Below are positions 12,001 to 19,825 of a DNA stretch of 64,000 nucleotides, one piece after another (the first letter of the stretch is position 1; every line of letters starts with the position of its first letter). The stretch spans positions 1 to 64,000 of the forward strand of contig NZ_AUKZ01000006.1 of the NCBI RefSeq assembly GCF_000425025.1, given 5' to 3'. The position numbers were made by a program, and so were the translations under genes. The notes beneath the pieces were generated by a model. That model saw only the letters and a program-made list of their open reading frames with translations, was not told the DNA's origin and did not search any database. The stretch is from Streptococcus castoreus DSM 17536. Its GTDB lineage: Bacteria > Bacillota > Bacilli > Lactobacillales > Streptococcaceae.

Positions 12001-12469
12001 GAAGTTCTTTGACAAGCTTGTCAACCTCGTATTCTTTTCCAAGTTCTAAATGCATTTGATGATTTTTAAAAACTTCCGGATTAGGGAGTAAGGTTCTTAA
12101 TCCCACTAAGCTAACAATTAGAATTCCTCTAGCTTTAGGATCCAATAGAAAACGCAAAGCGTCCACTCTTGAAAGTACCTTATCCATTGACGCAAAAATA
12201 AATTCAGCAGCAGCTACATCATCAGCAAAGAACTGAAAAACAAGTTCTTCTCCAAGTAAATTTGATAAGTCACTTGATAATTTTTCTACTTCATTTTGTG
12301 TGGATGTTATAACAATAATTTTTTCTTGATAATCAAGGTAAGCTGAAGCTATAGCAAGAGCTTTGCTTGAACCAGAAAGTCCCATCACTAATTGCCTACT
12401 TAAACTTGCCAAACTAGAGTGCCAAGATTGTATCTTTTTATTCTGACTAAATAATTCTAAAATATTCAT
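8969..12469 (-). CDS. mfd: Transcription-repair coupling factor Mfd
   Basis: 1166-aa DNA translocase that removes RNA polymerase stalled at lesions and recruits UvrA. The order is a UvrB-like N-terminal module, the RNA-polymerase-interacting domain (VGDYVVHSVHGIGRFLGIE), then an SF2 motor with Walker A LVGDVGFGKTEVAM and DEEQRFG box, RecG-like motifs (TATPIPRTL, QLRGRVGRS), and a C-terminal TRCF domain. Full length for the family. It lies 3 bp after pth. Confidence 0.97.
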   Translation of the reverse strand: MNILELFSQNKKIQSWHSSLASLSRQLVMGLSGSSKALAIASAYLDYQEKIIVITSTQNEVEKLSSDLSNLLGEELVFQFFADDVAAAEFIFASMDKVLSRVDALRFLLDPKARGILIVSLVGLRTLLPNPEVFKNHQMHLELGKEYEVDKLVKELLTVGYQKVSQVINPGEFSHRGDILDIYEMTQDLPFRIEFFGDEIDGIRQLNPETQKSFEQLDDLLIGSASDLIFEPSDFQRGIDQLKKALKTAKNDKKAYLEDLLSVSKDGFKHKDIRKFQSLFYEKEWTVLDYIPKGTPLFFDDFQKLVDKNARFDLEVANLLTEDLHQGKAISNLRYFADNYRNLRHYKPATFFSNFHKGLGNIKFDLIHQLTQYTMQEFFNQFPLLIDDIKRYQKSKTTVIVQVESENAYKRLKKSFEDYQFELPLVKADQLVSRESQIIIGSISGGFYFADEKLVLITECEIYHKKIKRRIRRSNISNAERLKDYNELAVGDYVVHSVHGIGRFLGIETIKVQGVHRDYVTIQYQNSDRISLPVDQIGSLSKYVSAGGKEPKINKLNDGRFQKTKQKVTKQVEDIADDLLKLYAERSQQKGFQFSPDDDLQRAFADDFAFVETDDQIRSIKEVKADMESVQPMDRLLVGDVGFGKTEVAMRAAFKAVSDYKQVVVLVPTTVLAQQHYENFKVRFENYPVEIDVLSRFRSKKEQIETLKRIKKGQIDIIIGTHRLLSKDVVFSDLGLIIIDEEQRFGVKHKETLKKLKTKVDVLTLTATPIPRTLHLSMLGIRDLSIIETPPTNRYPVQTYVLENNFGLVREAIIREMDRGGQVFYVYNKVDTIDKKVAELQELIPEASIGFVHGQMGEMQLENTLIDFINGDYDVLVTTTIIETGVDISNVNTLIIENADHMGLSTLYQLRGRVGRSNRIAYAYLMYRPNKVLTEVSEKRLEAIKGFTELGSGFKIAMRDLSIRGAGNILGASQSGFIDSVGFEMYSQLLEQAIANKQGKSIIRQKGNTEINLQIDAYLPQEYISDERQKIEIYKRIREIEGKSDYNQLQDEVIDRFGEYPDQVAYLLEIGLLKYYMDNAFAELLERKNNQVTVRFEATSLQYFLTQDYFEALSKTLLKAKISENSGKIDIVFEVRNQKDDTILKELMTFGEALSEIKSRKTISSF

Positions 12470-12472
12470 TTG

Positions 12473-13042
12473 TTACCCATTAAATTGTTGCATAGTCTTT
12501 TCAAAATTATTTTCTTGTAAATAAAAGTTGACAGCTTTGACAACTTTGTCAAGAGTTAAAGAAATAGCAGTATTATCGTCGATACTAAACTGTCCCATCA
12601 CATGATTAATGACAGTCATCCCTTTTAATGGTCGTCCAATACCAACTTTGATTCGATTAAATTCCTGAGTTCCAATATGTGCAATGATTGACTTAATCCC
12701 ATTATGTCCACCTGCTGAACCCTTACTACGTAGACGTAATTTACCAACTTCCATATCCAAATCATCATAGATAACAATTAAATCTGCTATGTCGATATTA
12801 TAGTAGGTTAATAATGCTTTTACTGCTATACCACTATTATTCATAAAAGTAGTTGGTTTCACAAAATAAACTTTTTCGTGATTAATAAAAGTACTACCTA
12901 TTTGCGCTTTAAAGGTTTGATCATCTGTAAAGGTCATGTCAAGATCTTTGACAATTCTGTCAATAGCCATAAAACCAATATTATGTTTTGTTTTTTTATA
13001 TTTTGAACCTGGATTTCCCAAACCAACAATTATTTTTACCAT
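12473..13042 (-). CDS. pth: Peptidyl-tRNA hydrolase
   Basis: 189-aa enzyme that releases peptides from prematurely dropped peptidyl-tRNA. It carries the family signature [19 protein letters not shown], with the catalytic His in HNIGF (His21) and the conserved Asn residues of TTFMNNSG. It has the usual streptococcal position between ychF and mfd. Confidence 0.97.
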   Translation of the reverse strand: MVKIIVGLGNPGSKYKKTKHNIGFMAIDRIVKDLDMTFTDDQTFKAQIGSTFINHEKVYFVKPTTFMNNSGIAVKALLTYYNIDIADLIVIYDDLDMEVGKLRLRSKGSAGGHNGIKSIIAHIGTQEFNRIKVGIGRPLKGMTVINHVMGQFSIDDNTAISLTLDKVVKAVNFYLQENNFEKTMQQFNG

Positions 13043-13110
13043 TTTTTCTCTTTCTAAATACCAAAAGGGCTGGAATACGATTCCAACCTTCTAATACTAT
13101 TGTATTGTTT

Positions 13111-14226
13111 TTAAACGTTAAATCTAAATTCTATGATGTCACCATCTTGGACCACATATTCTTTTCCTTCTTCACGTAGACGACCAGCTTCTTTGACTGC
13201 TTTTTCTGAACCATAGGTCATCAAATCATCATAAGACATGGTTACTGCACGAATAAAACCCCGTTCAAAATCAGAATGAATGATACCTGCCGCTTGAGGA
13301 GCTTTAATACCACATTTGAAAGTCCAAGCACGAACTTCTTTTTCACCTGCTGTAAAATAGGTTCCAAGACCAAGTAAATGATAAGCAGCACGCGTTAATT
13401 TATCAACACCTGATTCTGTTAACCCAATGGCTTCTAAAAATTCTGCCTTATCGTCATCGTCCAGTTCTGAAATTTCTTCCTCAGCACGCGCTGAAACCAC
13501 AACGACTTCTGCATTTTCAGTAGCAGCAAAGTCACGAATTTGCTTAACATAATCAATATCATCTGGATCAGCAACTTTGTCCTCATCAACATTTGCCACG
13601 TAAAGAACTGGTTTTGTTGTTAATAAGAATAATTGTTTCACAACACGTTGCTCTTCTTCTGTAAACTCAATAGTCCGAGCAGATTTGCCATCTTCCAAAA
13701 CAGGTTTGATTTTTTCAAGTACAGTAAGTTCTGCTACTGAATCCTTGTCTTTTTGTGTACGTGCCATTTTTTCAACACGCGCATAACGTTTATTGATAGA
13801 CTCTAAGTCAGCCAAAATCAATTCAAGGTTGATCGTGTCAATATCAGCCATTGGATCCACGAAATCATCCTCACGACCTTGTTCACGCATGACATTTTCA
13901 TCATCAAAAGCACGCACTACATGCACGATAGCATCTACCTCGCGAATATTCGCCAAGAATTTATTCCCAAGACCTTCCCCTTTAGAAGCACCTTTTACAA
14001 TACCAGCAATATCGGTAAATTCAAAGGTTGTTGGAACGGTTTTTTTAGGTGTAATTAACTCCGTTAATTTTTGTAAACGTTCATCTGGTACTTCTACCAT
14101 ACCAACGTTGGGATCAATGGTCGCAAAAGGATAGTTAGCAGCTTCTGCACCTGCTTTTGTAATTGCATTAAATAAAGTTGATTTACCAACATTAGGTAAA
14201 CCTACAATACCTGCTGTTAAAGCCAT
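13111..14226 (-). CDS. ychF: Ribosome-binding ATPase YchF
   Basis: 371-aa Obg-related P-loop protein. The N-terminal G1 motif is GLPNVGKSTLFNAIT and the G3 region is FTDIAGIVKGASKGEGLGN. A central coiled coil is followed by a C-terminal TGS domain (AWTFKCGIKAPQAAG ... YVVQDGDIIEFRFNV). YchF/OLA1 proteins prefer ATP over GTP because the usual NKxD motif is altered (here NVDE). A hairpin-like inverted repeat lies between it and pth. Confidence 0.96.
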   Translation of the reverse strand: MALTAGIVGLPNVGKSTLFNAITKAGAEAANYPFATIDPNVGMVEVPDERLQKLTELITPKKTVPTTFEFTDIAGIVKGASKGEGLGNKFLANIREVDAIVHVVRAFDDENVMREQGREDDFVDPMADIDTINLELILADLESINKRYARVEKMARTQKDKDSVAELTVLEKIKPVLEDGKSARTIEFTEEEQRVVKQLFLLTTKPVLYVANVDEDKVADPDDIDYVKQIRDFAATENAEVVVVSARAEEEISELDDDDKAEFLEAIGLTESGVDKLTRAAYHLLGLGTYFTAGEKEVRAWTFKCGIKAPQAAGIIHSDFERGFIRAVTMSYDDLMTYGSEKAVKEAGRLREEGKEYVVQDGDIIEFRFNV

Positions 14227-14444
14227 TTTATTAAGTCTCCGTTCAAAATTTCAACCAAAACCATTATAACAGAAAATAAAAGAAAAAAGCGATATGATGA
14301 TAAGAAAATTTCGGGTTCGCTTAGCATCACACCACTCCTCAACTTTTCTTTAAACTAACCAATTAGAAACAAAAGGCATACTAGCAATTATTTAGGCAAT
14401 CATTGATTGCAAATGTAGCTAAAATTCTTAGTTTAAAAGGATTT

Positions 14445-14642
14445 TCACGGTTGCAGTACTTTTTTTAGTTTTCGATCAAAATCATAACGACTCATCATAA
14501 TCACATGTTGACAGTTAGTGCACTGAATTTTAATATCAGCTCCTACTCTAAGTACATTCCACTGATTAGCCTTTTTACCAGTTTCTTTAATTACACAGGC
14601 GTGCGGTTTTTTCATTTCAACAAGTGATCCAACTTGATACAT
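14445..14642 (-). CDS. DUF951 family small protein
   Basis: 65-aa protein containing MKKPHACVIKETGKKANQWNV-type residues, a CxxC pair (IQCTNCQHVIM) and a basic C-terminus (RKLKKVLQP). It is the YyzM/DUF951 family that commonly lies between dnaN and ychF in Bacillota. Function is unknown; the single CxxC plus an OB-like pattern suggests nucleic-acid binding (inference). The 218 bp between this gene and ychF hold no other reading frame I can support. An IS insertion lies just upstream. Confidence 0.85.
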   Translation of the reverse strand: MYQVGSLVEMKKPHACVIKETGKKANQWNVLRVGADIKIQCTNCQHVIMMSRYDFDRKLKKVLQP

Positions 14643-14696
14643 CTTTTTTCCTCACTCTTATTGTATTCACCATTTATGATAACAAAAAAGCTCCTA

Positions 14697-14700
14697 AAAG
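14697..14700. repeat. Left target-site duplication (AAAG) of the IS3-family element
   Basis: AAAG directly outside the left IS end is repeated at 16045-16048 outside the right end. A 3-4 bp duplication is usual for IS3-family insertions. Because the flank is A-rich, the exact length is uncertain by a base. Confidence 0.6.
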
Positions 14701-14732
14701 TGTACTGCCCCCAAAAATTTAGACAAAAAATA

Positions 14733-15572
14733 TTAGTGAAAGGATTTGGTTCTGTATTGAACAGGACTAAGTCCTTTTAGTTTGGCTTTAATGCGTTTGT
14801 TGTTGTAGTAAAAAATATAATCAGTGATGGCTTGTTCCAGTTGCTCCAGAGACTTGAAAGTCTTCTCAAAGCCATAAAAGATCTCTGTCTTCAAAACACC
14901 AAAGAAGGATTCCATCATGCCGTTATCCGTGCTGGTTCCTTTGCGAGACATAGATGGATTATGCCTTTACTGTCAAGAAAACGATGGTAAGCTTCGTGCT
15001 GGTATTGCCAGCCTTGGTCACTATGGAGAATGGTATTTGGATACGCTGCTTCAGGAAATGCCTTCTCAAGCATAGACTTGACCTGCATGAGGTTAGGTGA
15101 GCGAGACAAGGTAAAATCTATAATTTCGCTGTTATAGCCATCCAGAATAGGCGACAGATAGAGTTTCTCAGAGCAATTTGGCAGAGCGAACTCGGTCACA
15201 TCGGTATAACACTTCTCAAAAGGCTTCGCCCCCTCGAAGGCTCTGTTGATCAGATTAGGAACTTTCTTGCCTACATTCCCCCCTGTAGGACTTGTATTTC
15301 TTACGCTTGCGGATACGAACTGACAAACCTAGTACCTGCATCAAGCGTTGCACCTTTTTGTGATTGATAACATAGCCGCGGTTACGCAGCTCCAGGTAAA
15401 CCCTGCGATAGCCATAATTGCCCTTGTGTTCCTCAAAGATAGCTTGGATATCAGCTTTTAGTGCTTTGTCTTTGTCCTCTTTAACCAGTTGTTTGAGCTG
15501 GTAATAGTAGGTGGCACGAGCTAACTTAGCTATTGCTAGAAGAAGGTCTAGTCGGAATCCTCCATTGACCAT
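14733..15572 (-). pseudogene. IS3-family transposase OrfB (DDE integrase), frameshifted
   Basis: Three consecutive frames together make one OrfB. The first (15572-15255) has the helix-turn-helix-like HKGNYGYRRVYLELRNRGY typical of IS3 OrfB. The second (to 14915) has the catalytic Asp in CYTDVTEF and HSDQGWQYQ. The third (14951-14733) has the catalytic Glu in NGMMESFFGVLK and the terminal YYNNKRIKAKLKGLSPVQYR. The D, D and E residues are all still visible, but frameshifts near 15250 and 14945 mean no intact enzyme is made. Confidence 0.88.
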
Positions 15573-15990
15573 TTCTCTAACTGTTTCTGCCTTTCGCGCG
15601 CTAAGGATTCGTCCCTTAGGCGCAATTCCCTCAACTTTTTTAGATAGGCATTCTCCGTTCTAAGACGTTCATTTTCTTCCTGGAGTCGCTCCAACTCCGT
15701 CATCTCTTCCCAGGTCTTCTTTGGTTTGCACCCCATCTTTGGTGGCCTCCCTCTTGTTTTCTCAAGAATAGTATACCCGTTTTTCTTGTATTGCGCTATC
15801 CAGTTTGAAAGAGTTCCTTGATTTGGTAGAGCGTACGCAAGAGCTACTTGATTGAGAGTGTGACCATCAATAGAATCATATATTTAATGCCGGATTCTGC
15901 AACACTAAACTGGTTTGACAAAGACTTACTGGTTTCACTATTTTGCCATAGCTCATAGATTTGAACTTTGTCTTCATAACTCAATTTCAT
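15548..15990 (-). pseudogene. IS3-family transposase OrfA (HTH/leucine zipper), frameshifted
   Basis: Starts at the ATG ending at 15990 (MKLSYEDKVQIYELWQ), an IS150-like N-terminal HTH. The frame runs to a stop near 15845 but switches register at about 15880, after which [19 protein letters not shown] and the leucine-zipper stretch [19 protein letters not shown] continue to 15548. A small deletion at the junction explains both. Its end overlaps OrfB, the arrangement used for programmed -1 frameshifting in intact IS3 elements. Confidence 0.8.
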
Positions 15991-16013
15991 AAAATAACAC
16001 CCCAAAAATTAGA

Positions 16014-16044
16014 TTTTTCTGTCTAACTTTTGGGGTGCGGTTCA
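16014..16044. repeat. Right terminal inverted repeat of the IS3-family element
   Basis: Matches the left end (14701 onwards) as an inverted copy with a few mismatches; ends with GGTTCA on the plus strand. The adjacent AAAG at 16045-16048 is the right copy of the target duplication. Confidence 0.75.
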
Positions 16045-16062
16045 AAAGGGAGCCTTTTCTTT

Positions 16063-17199
16063 TTAGTTTGTACGGACTGGCGTGATTAACTGAATAAAGC
16101 TTTCTTCATCATCACCTGGTGTCAAGGTAAATGGTCGTACTGGTGACAAGAAATGAATTTTAACTGTTTCACTCTTGATAGCTTTGAGAGATTCAATAAG
16201 GTAAGTTGGATTGAAACTAATAGTCAAATCACTACCAGATTGGCTAACAATATCCAAATCTTCGTTTACTTTACCAACTTCTGGTGAATTAACGTGCGCT
16301 GAAATATGATTTTGAGTAATTTCAAGCTTAACGGTACCATTTTGAGTGGCATTTGAAATCAAGAACGCACGTTCCATAGCGTGGCGAAGTGATTGTGTAT
16401 TGAAAACAACTTCTGTTTCAAATTGAGACATCAATAAGCGATCTGTATCTGGGTAGTTTCCTTCTAAAAGACGTGTGTAGAAAGAAATATGGTCACTTCT
16501 AAATAAGATTTGGCTTGGAGAAAAGAAGACTTCAACGATTTCAATATCATCAGTAAATACAGCAGAGAATTCTCTCAAAGATTTACTTGGAATAACCACA
16601 TCAAAGTCTGTTGAAGTATTGTCCAAAGTAAGTAAACGTTGACTCATACGATGTGAATCTGTCGCAACAGCTTTAAAATCTTTATGATTGCTTAAGACGA
16701 TATGTATCCCAGTTAGAATAGGGCGACTTTCTTGCAAGCTGGCAGCAAAAGCTGTCTCAGCAATAATGTTTTTTAATAATTTGGTATTTAATATTAAGGG
16801 ATTTTCAGTTAATACCTCTTGAAGACGTGGGTATTGTTCAACATCTTTGCCTTTTAGAGTAATTTCCGATTTGCCACTTGTTAAAACAACTTGATGTTGA
16901 TCAATTTCTTTAAATTCTAAACTAACATCAGGTAAACTAGAAACAATATTGATGAAGAAACTCGCTTCTAAGAGAATTGAACCTGTAGAAGTTATTAGTA
17001 AACCAGCATTTTCATTACTACTAGGAATTGTATTTTCAATAGAGATTTGACCATTAGATCCTGTTAGAGTAAGTTCAGAGGGACTAACATCAATTTTGAT
17101 CGTTGAAAGGATAGGAATAGCATTTTTAGGGCTGATGGCTCTTTTGGTTGCATTTAATGCTTGAATGAATAAAGTACGATTTATAGAAAATTGAATCAT
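16063..17199 (-). CDS. dnaN: DNA polymerase III beta subunit (sliding clamp)
   Basis: 378-aa clamp that tethers polymerase to DNA. It begins MIQFSINRTLFIQALNATKR and shows the three tandem clamp domains, with the conserved SHRMSQR-type sequence in ATDSHRMSQRLL (about 206-217) and the C-terminal LITPVRTN. Normal streptococcal length. An AAAGGAG ribosome-binding site precedes the ATG. It follows dnaA with the 156-bp unwinding region between them. Its terminator has been split by an IS. Confidence 0.98.
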   Translation of the reverse strand: MIQFSINRTLFIQALNATKRAISPKNAIPILSTIKIDVSPSELTLTGSNGQISIENTIPSSNENAGLLITSTGSILLEASFFINIVSSLPDVSLEFKEIDQHQVVLTSGKSEITLKGKDVEQYPRLQEVLTENPLILNTKLLKNIIAETAFAASLQESRPILTGIHIVLSNHKDFKAVATDSHRMSQRLLTLDNTSTDFDVVIPSKSLREFSAVFTDDIEIVEVFFSPSQILFRSDHISFYTRLLEGNYPDTDRLLMSQFETEVVFNTQSLRHAMERAFLISNATQNGTVKLEITQNHISAHVNSPEVGKVNEDLDIVSQSGSDLTISFNPTYLIESLKAIKSETVKIHFLSPVRPFTLTPGDDEESFIQLITPVRTN

Positions 17200-17355
17200 G
17201 TTGACTCCTTTATTTTATAAGTATAATAAATAGTAGTAGTAGTAGGTCTTGTGCAAGTCGTGGATAAATGGCATAAACCTAATAAAAATAGGGAACAGAG
17301 ATTGTTCACAACCTGTGGATAAAAGGTGTTTTAAAATATAAGTTATCAACAGATT
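17200..17355. other. oriC unwinding region between dnaA and dnaN (DnaA boxes plus DnaA-trio)
   Basis: Contains a perfect DnaA box TTATCCACA (minus strand, 17314-17322), near matches TTATCCACG (17259-17267) and TTATCAACA (plus strand, 17343-17351), followed in the dnaN direction by five tandem trinucleotides TAG/CTA (17231-17245) and then AT-rich DNA. In Bacillus the order box - trio - AT-rich DNA is where DnaA loads on single-stranded DNA. The match of order and spacing makes this the probable duplex-opening site. Confidence 0.8.
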
Positions 17356-18711
17356 CTATTTAATTTTATTTTTTATGGTTTCAATCTCAATTCGAAGGCT
17401 TTCATCTTGACCAATTATATTCTTGATTTTATTGTAGGCATGGAGAACTGTTGAATGATCTCTTCCACCGAATTCTTTTCCAATTTTAGGAAGGCTATTA
17501 TCTGTCATCTCACGTGCTAAGAACATAGCAACTTGCCTAGCTAAAACAATATCTTGTGTTCGTTTGGTTGCCTTGATTTCTTTGACTGTAACATCATAGA
17601 ATTTTCCAACTTGAGCTTGAATTTCTTCGATTGGGATAACAGTCATTTTAGGTGTATCTTGTTTTCTTGCTCGAATGGCTTCTGCAACAATATCAACGGT
17701 AATGGTGTCAATTTGTTTAAAATTTGCAACGAGACTAATATCCTTTAATGCCCCTTCTAAATCTCTAACATTAGAATCAAATTGACCTGCTAAATATTCA
17801 ATAGTGTCTTGGGGAAAAATAAAATTGTATTCTTGAATCTTGTTGGTTAAGATAGCCACTCGTGTTTCAAAATCAGGTGGTGTAATGTTGACGGTTAAGC
17901 CCCACTTAAAGCGAGTTACCAAGCGATCTTCTAAATCATTGAGGTGATCTGGTGTCCGATCACTGGTTAAGACAATTTGTTTGTTGTTATTATGAAGGGC
18001 GTTAAAAGTATTAAAGAATTCTTCTTGGGTACCAGACAAAGTTTTCTTAGCTAGTGATTGAATATCATCAATTAAAAGTAAATCTAAATTACGGAATTTT
18101 TCTTTCAATTCATCCATAGTGTCAAGGCGAATATGAATAACAAACTCATTAATAAAATTTTCAGCAGTGATGTATTTGACTCTAGCCTTTGGATTTTCTA
18201 ACAGCACGGAATTTCCAATAGCATTTAGCAAGTGAGTTTTTCCAAGTCCAGGTCCTCCCCAGATAAATAAAGGGTTATAAGTAGTGCCTGGGGTGTTGGC
18301 TACTGCTATTGAAGCAGCAACAGCCCAACGATTTTCATCACCTTGGATAAAATTTTCAAAACTATATTTTGGATTTAAGTCTGAAGTAATTGCAGGTAAA
18401 GGATTAATCACTTGTTGGTTGTAATTTTGGTTTCCTGAGTTTTGACTTTGCTCAACAATCAGATCTTCTTCAAAAGCATATTCAACGGCAATTTGAGCAT
18501 TATAAATTTCAAAGCCAGCTGTTAGGATAACATCTTTAAGATTTTTCTCCCAAAAGAGTTCTTTCATTTGATCTAAATAAATGGTTGCCACATGATTTTC
18601 TACTTTTAGTAAGCGTGCATCATGAACAAAAAATTCATACGTTGCCTGTTTTAATTGGCTTTGAGCTAATTCCAAGACCCTATTCCAAAAAATTTGTTCA
18701 TTTTCAGTCAT
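17356..18711 (-). CDS. dnaA: Chromosomal replication initiator DnaA
   Basis: 451-aa AAA+ initiator. The order is domain I (about 1-85), a linker rich in Asn/Gln (about 88-110), an ATPase domain with Walker [16 protein letters not shown] and Walker [11 protein letters not shown], and domain IV with the DnaA-box-binding signature [15 protein letters not shown]. Full length for Streptococcus. An AAGGA ribosome-binding site precedes the ATG, and the gene is flanked on both sides by DnaA-box clusters. Confidence 0.98.
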   Translation of the reverse strand: MTENEQIFWNRVLELAQSQLKQATYEFFVHDARLLKVENHVATIYLDQMKELFWEKNLKDVILTAGFEIYNAQIAVEYAFEEDLIVEQSQNSGNQNYNQQVINPLPAITSDLNPKYSFENFIQGDENRWAVAASIAVANTPGTTYNPLFIWGGPGLGKTHLLNAIGNSVLLENPKARVKYITAENFINEFVIHIRLDTMDELKEKFRNLDLLLIDDIQSLAKKTLSGTQEEFFNTFNALHNNNKQIVLTSDRTPDHLNDLEDRLVTRFKWGLTVNITPPDFETRVAILTNKIQEYNFIFPQDTIEYLAGQFDSNVRDLEGALKDISLVANFKQIDTITVDIVAEAIRARKQDTPKMTVIPIEEIQAQVGKFYDVTVKEIKATKRTQDIVLARQVAMFLAREMTDNSLPKIGKEFGGRDHSTVLHAYNKIKNIIGQDESLRIEIETIKNKIK

Positions 18712-18943
18712 ATTAGGTTCCTTCTTGTGGATAATTCTAGGACTATTTTACCATAAATACCGATAGTTTTCCACAACACGAAAAATAATATTTTACTTAC
18801 CCACAAGTTGTGGAAAAAGAATTAACAATGTGAATTAAAGTTTTCCACAACTTGTGGAAAAGTATAGTCACCTTGAAAATAAAAGCTTTCAGCTATCTTT
18901 TTCTTGTGTAAAAGTAGGTATAAAAAAACAGGTTATCAACAAA
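18712..18943. other. oriC DnaA-box cluster upstream of dnaA
   Basis: At least seven DnaA boxes: TTATCCACA on the minus strand (18726-18734); TTTTCCACA (18767-18775); TTACCCACA (18797-18805) followed by TGTGGAAAA (18809-18817); TTTTCCACA (18841-18849) and TGTGGAAAA (18853-18861); and TTATCAACA (18933-18941). Two pairs are arranged as closely spaced inverted repeats. Besides the origin, this region must hold the dnaA promoter, so autoregulation by DnaA is likely (known for the family, inferred here). Confidence 0.88.
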
Positions 18944-18963
18944 CTAAAGAAGTTTGTTGATAA
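18933..18963 (-). terminator. Hairpin at the 3' end of parB
   Basis: Perfect 13-bp inverted repeat TTATCAACAAACT / AGTTTGTTGATAA with a 5-nt loop, spanning the parB stop codon. Each arm contains a TTATCAACA DnaA-box-like word. The downstream minus-strand sequence has a T-rich run, so it may act both as terminator and as a DnaA-binding element. Confidence 0.55.
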
Positions 18964-19717
18964 TTCTGTTCAATTCTTCTTGATTGGAAAAGGACAGTTG
19001 CACTTGCCCCTTGTTATTTGTTTTAAAGATAAGAGTTACCTTTAAACCGAGAGATTTTGCTAGTTTTCTTTCTAATGAAGTGACAAAAATATCTTTATCC
19101 TTTTTTTGATTTTTTTTATCGGGTTTTGGCTTAACAATTTGTTCAATTTGTCTAACGCTTAGACCGTCATTAATAATTTTATGAAGATAAAAAGTTTGCT
19201 CTTTTGAATTGGTCAAAGTTAATAAAGCGCGTGCGTGGCCAGCGCTAATAATTCCTTCTTCCACTGATTGGATAATATTATCTGGAAGTTGTAAGAGACG
19301 TAAGATATTACTAATGTAGGATCTTGATTTTCCCATATATTTAGCAATCTCTTCATGAGTTACCTTATTTTTTTCAATTAGTAATCGGTAAGCTTTTGCT
19401 TCTTCGATAGCGTTTAAGTCAGCACGTTGTAGATTTTCAACGATGGCTTGTTGCATGCTCTCGAGTGTTGATATTTTTTTGATAATGGCTGGAATTTTGG
19501 TTAAACCAGCCATTTTTGAAGCTTTAAATCGTCTCTCACCAGCAACTAATTCATAGCCAAAAATTTCAGATTTTCTAACAATGATAGGTTGAATGAGTCC
19601 ATTTTCTTTAATGGAATTTGCTAAATCTTCAAGTTCTTTTTGATTAAATTGAATCCTTGGTTGATAAGGGTTTGCAACAATATCTTCAATCGGAATCTGT
19701 ACCAATATTCCCGTCAT
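18944..19717 (-). CDS. parB: Chromosome partitioning protein ParB/Spo0J
   Basis: 257-aa CTP-dependent DNA clamp that loads SMC near the origin. Shows IVANPYQPRIQF and the CTP-binding patch GYELVAGERRFKASK, a central HTH (THEEIAKYMGKSRSYISNILRLL), and a C-terminal dimerisation helix. No parA is present next to it; streptococci are known for ParB without ParA. An AAAGG ribosome-binding site precedes the ATG. It lies between dnaA and htrA, as in pyogenic streptococci. Confidence 0.95.
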   Translation of the reverse strand: MTGILVQIPIEDIVANPYQPRIQFNQKELEDLANSIKENGLIQPIIVRKSEIFGYELVAGERRFKASKMAGLTKIPAIIKKISTLESMQQAIVENLQRADLNAIEEAKAYRLLIEKNKVTHEEIAKYMGKSRSYISNILRLLQLPDNIIQSVEEGIISAGHARALLTLTNSKEQTFYLHKIINDGLSVRQIEQIVKPKPDKKNQKKDKDIFVTSLERKLAKSLGLKVTLIFKTNNKGQVQLSFSNQEELNRIINKLL

Positions 19718-19825
19718 AAATACCTTTCGCTTGATAAAAGCTTAATCATTGTAATACCAATATAAACTGGCTCAAAGGACCACGATTTATTTGCTTATGT
19801 TAGTGATTGTCAAGAAAATCTTAAA

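Larger units (their letters stand above)
14701..16044 (-). mobile_element. IS3-family (IS150-type) insertion sequence, degenerate
   Basis: About 1344 bp bounded by imperfect terminal inverted repeats: TGTACTGCCCCCAAAAATTT at the left and, inward from the right, TGAACCGCACCCCAAAAGTT. It carries OrfA/OrfB-type transposase sequence on the minus strand broken by at least three frameshifts. Flanking AAAG duplications are present. Removing the element and one AAAG joins GCTCC to GGAGCC, so the target was the dnaN transcription terminator. Confidence 0.88.
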
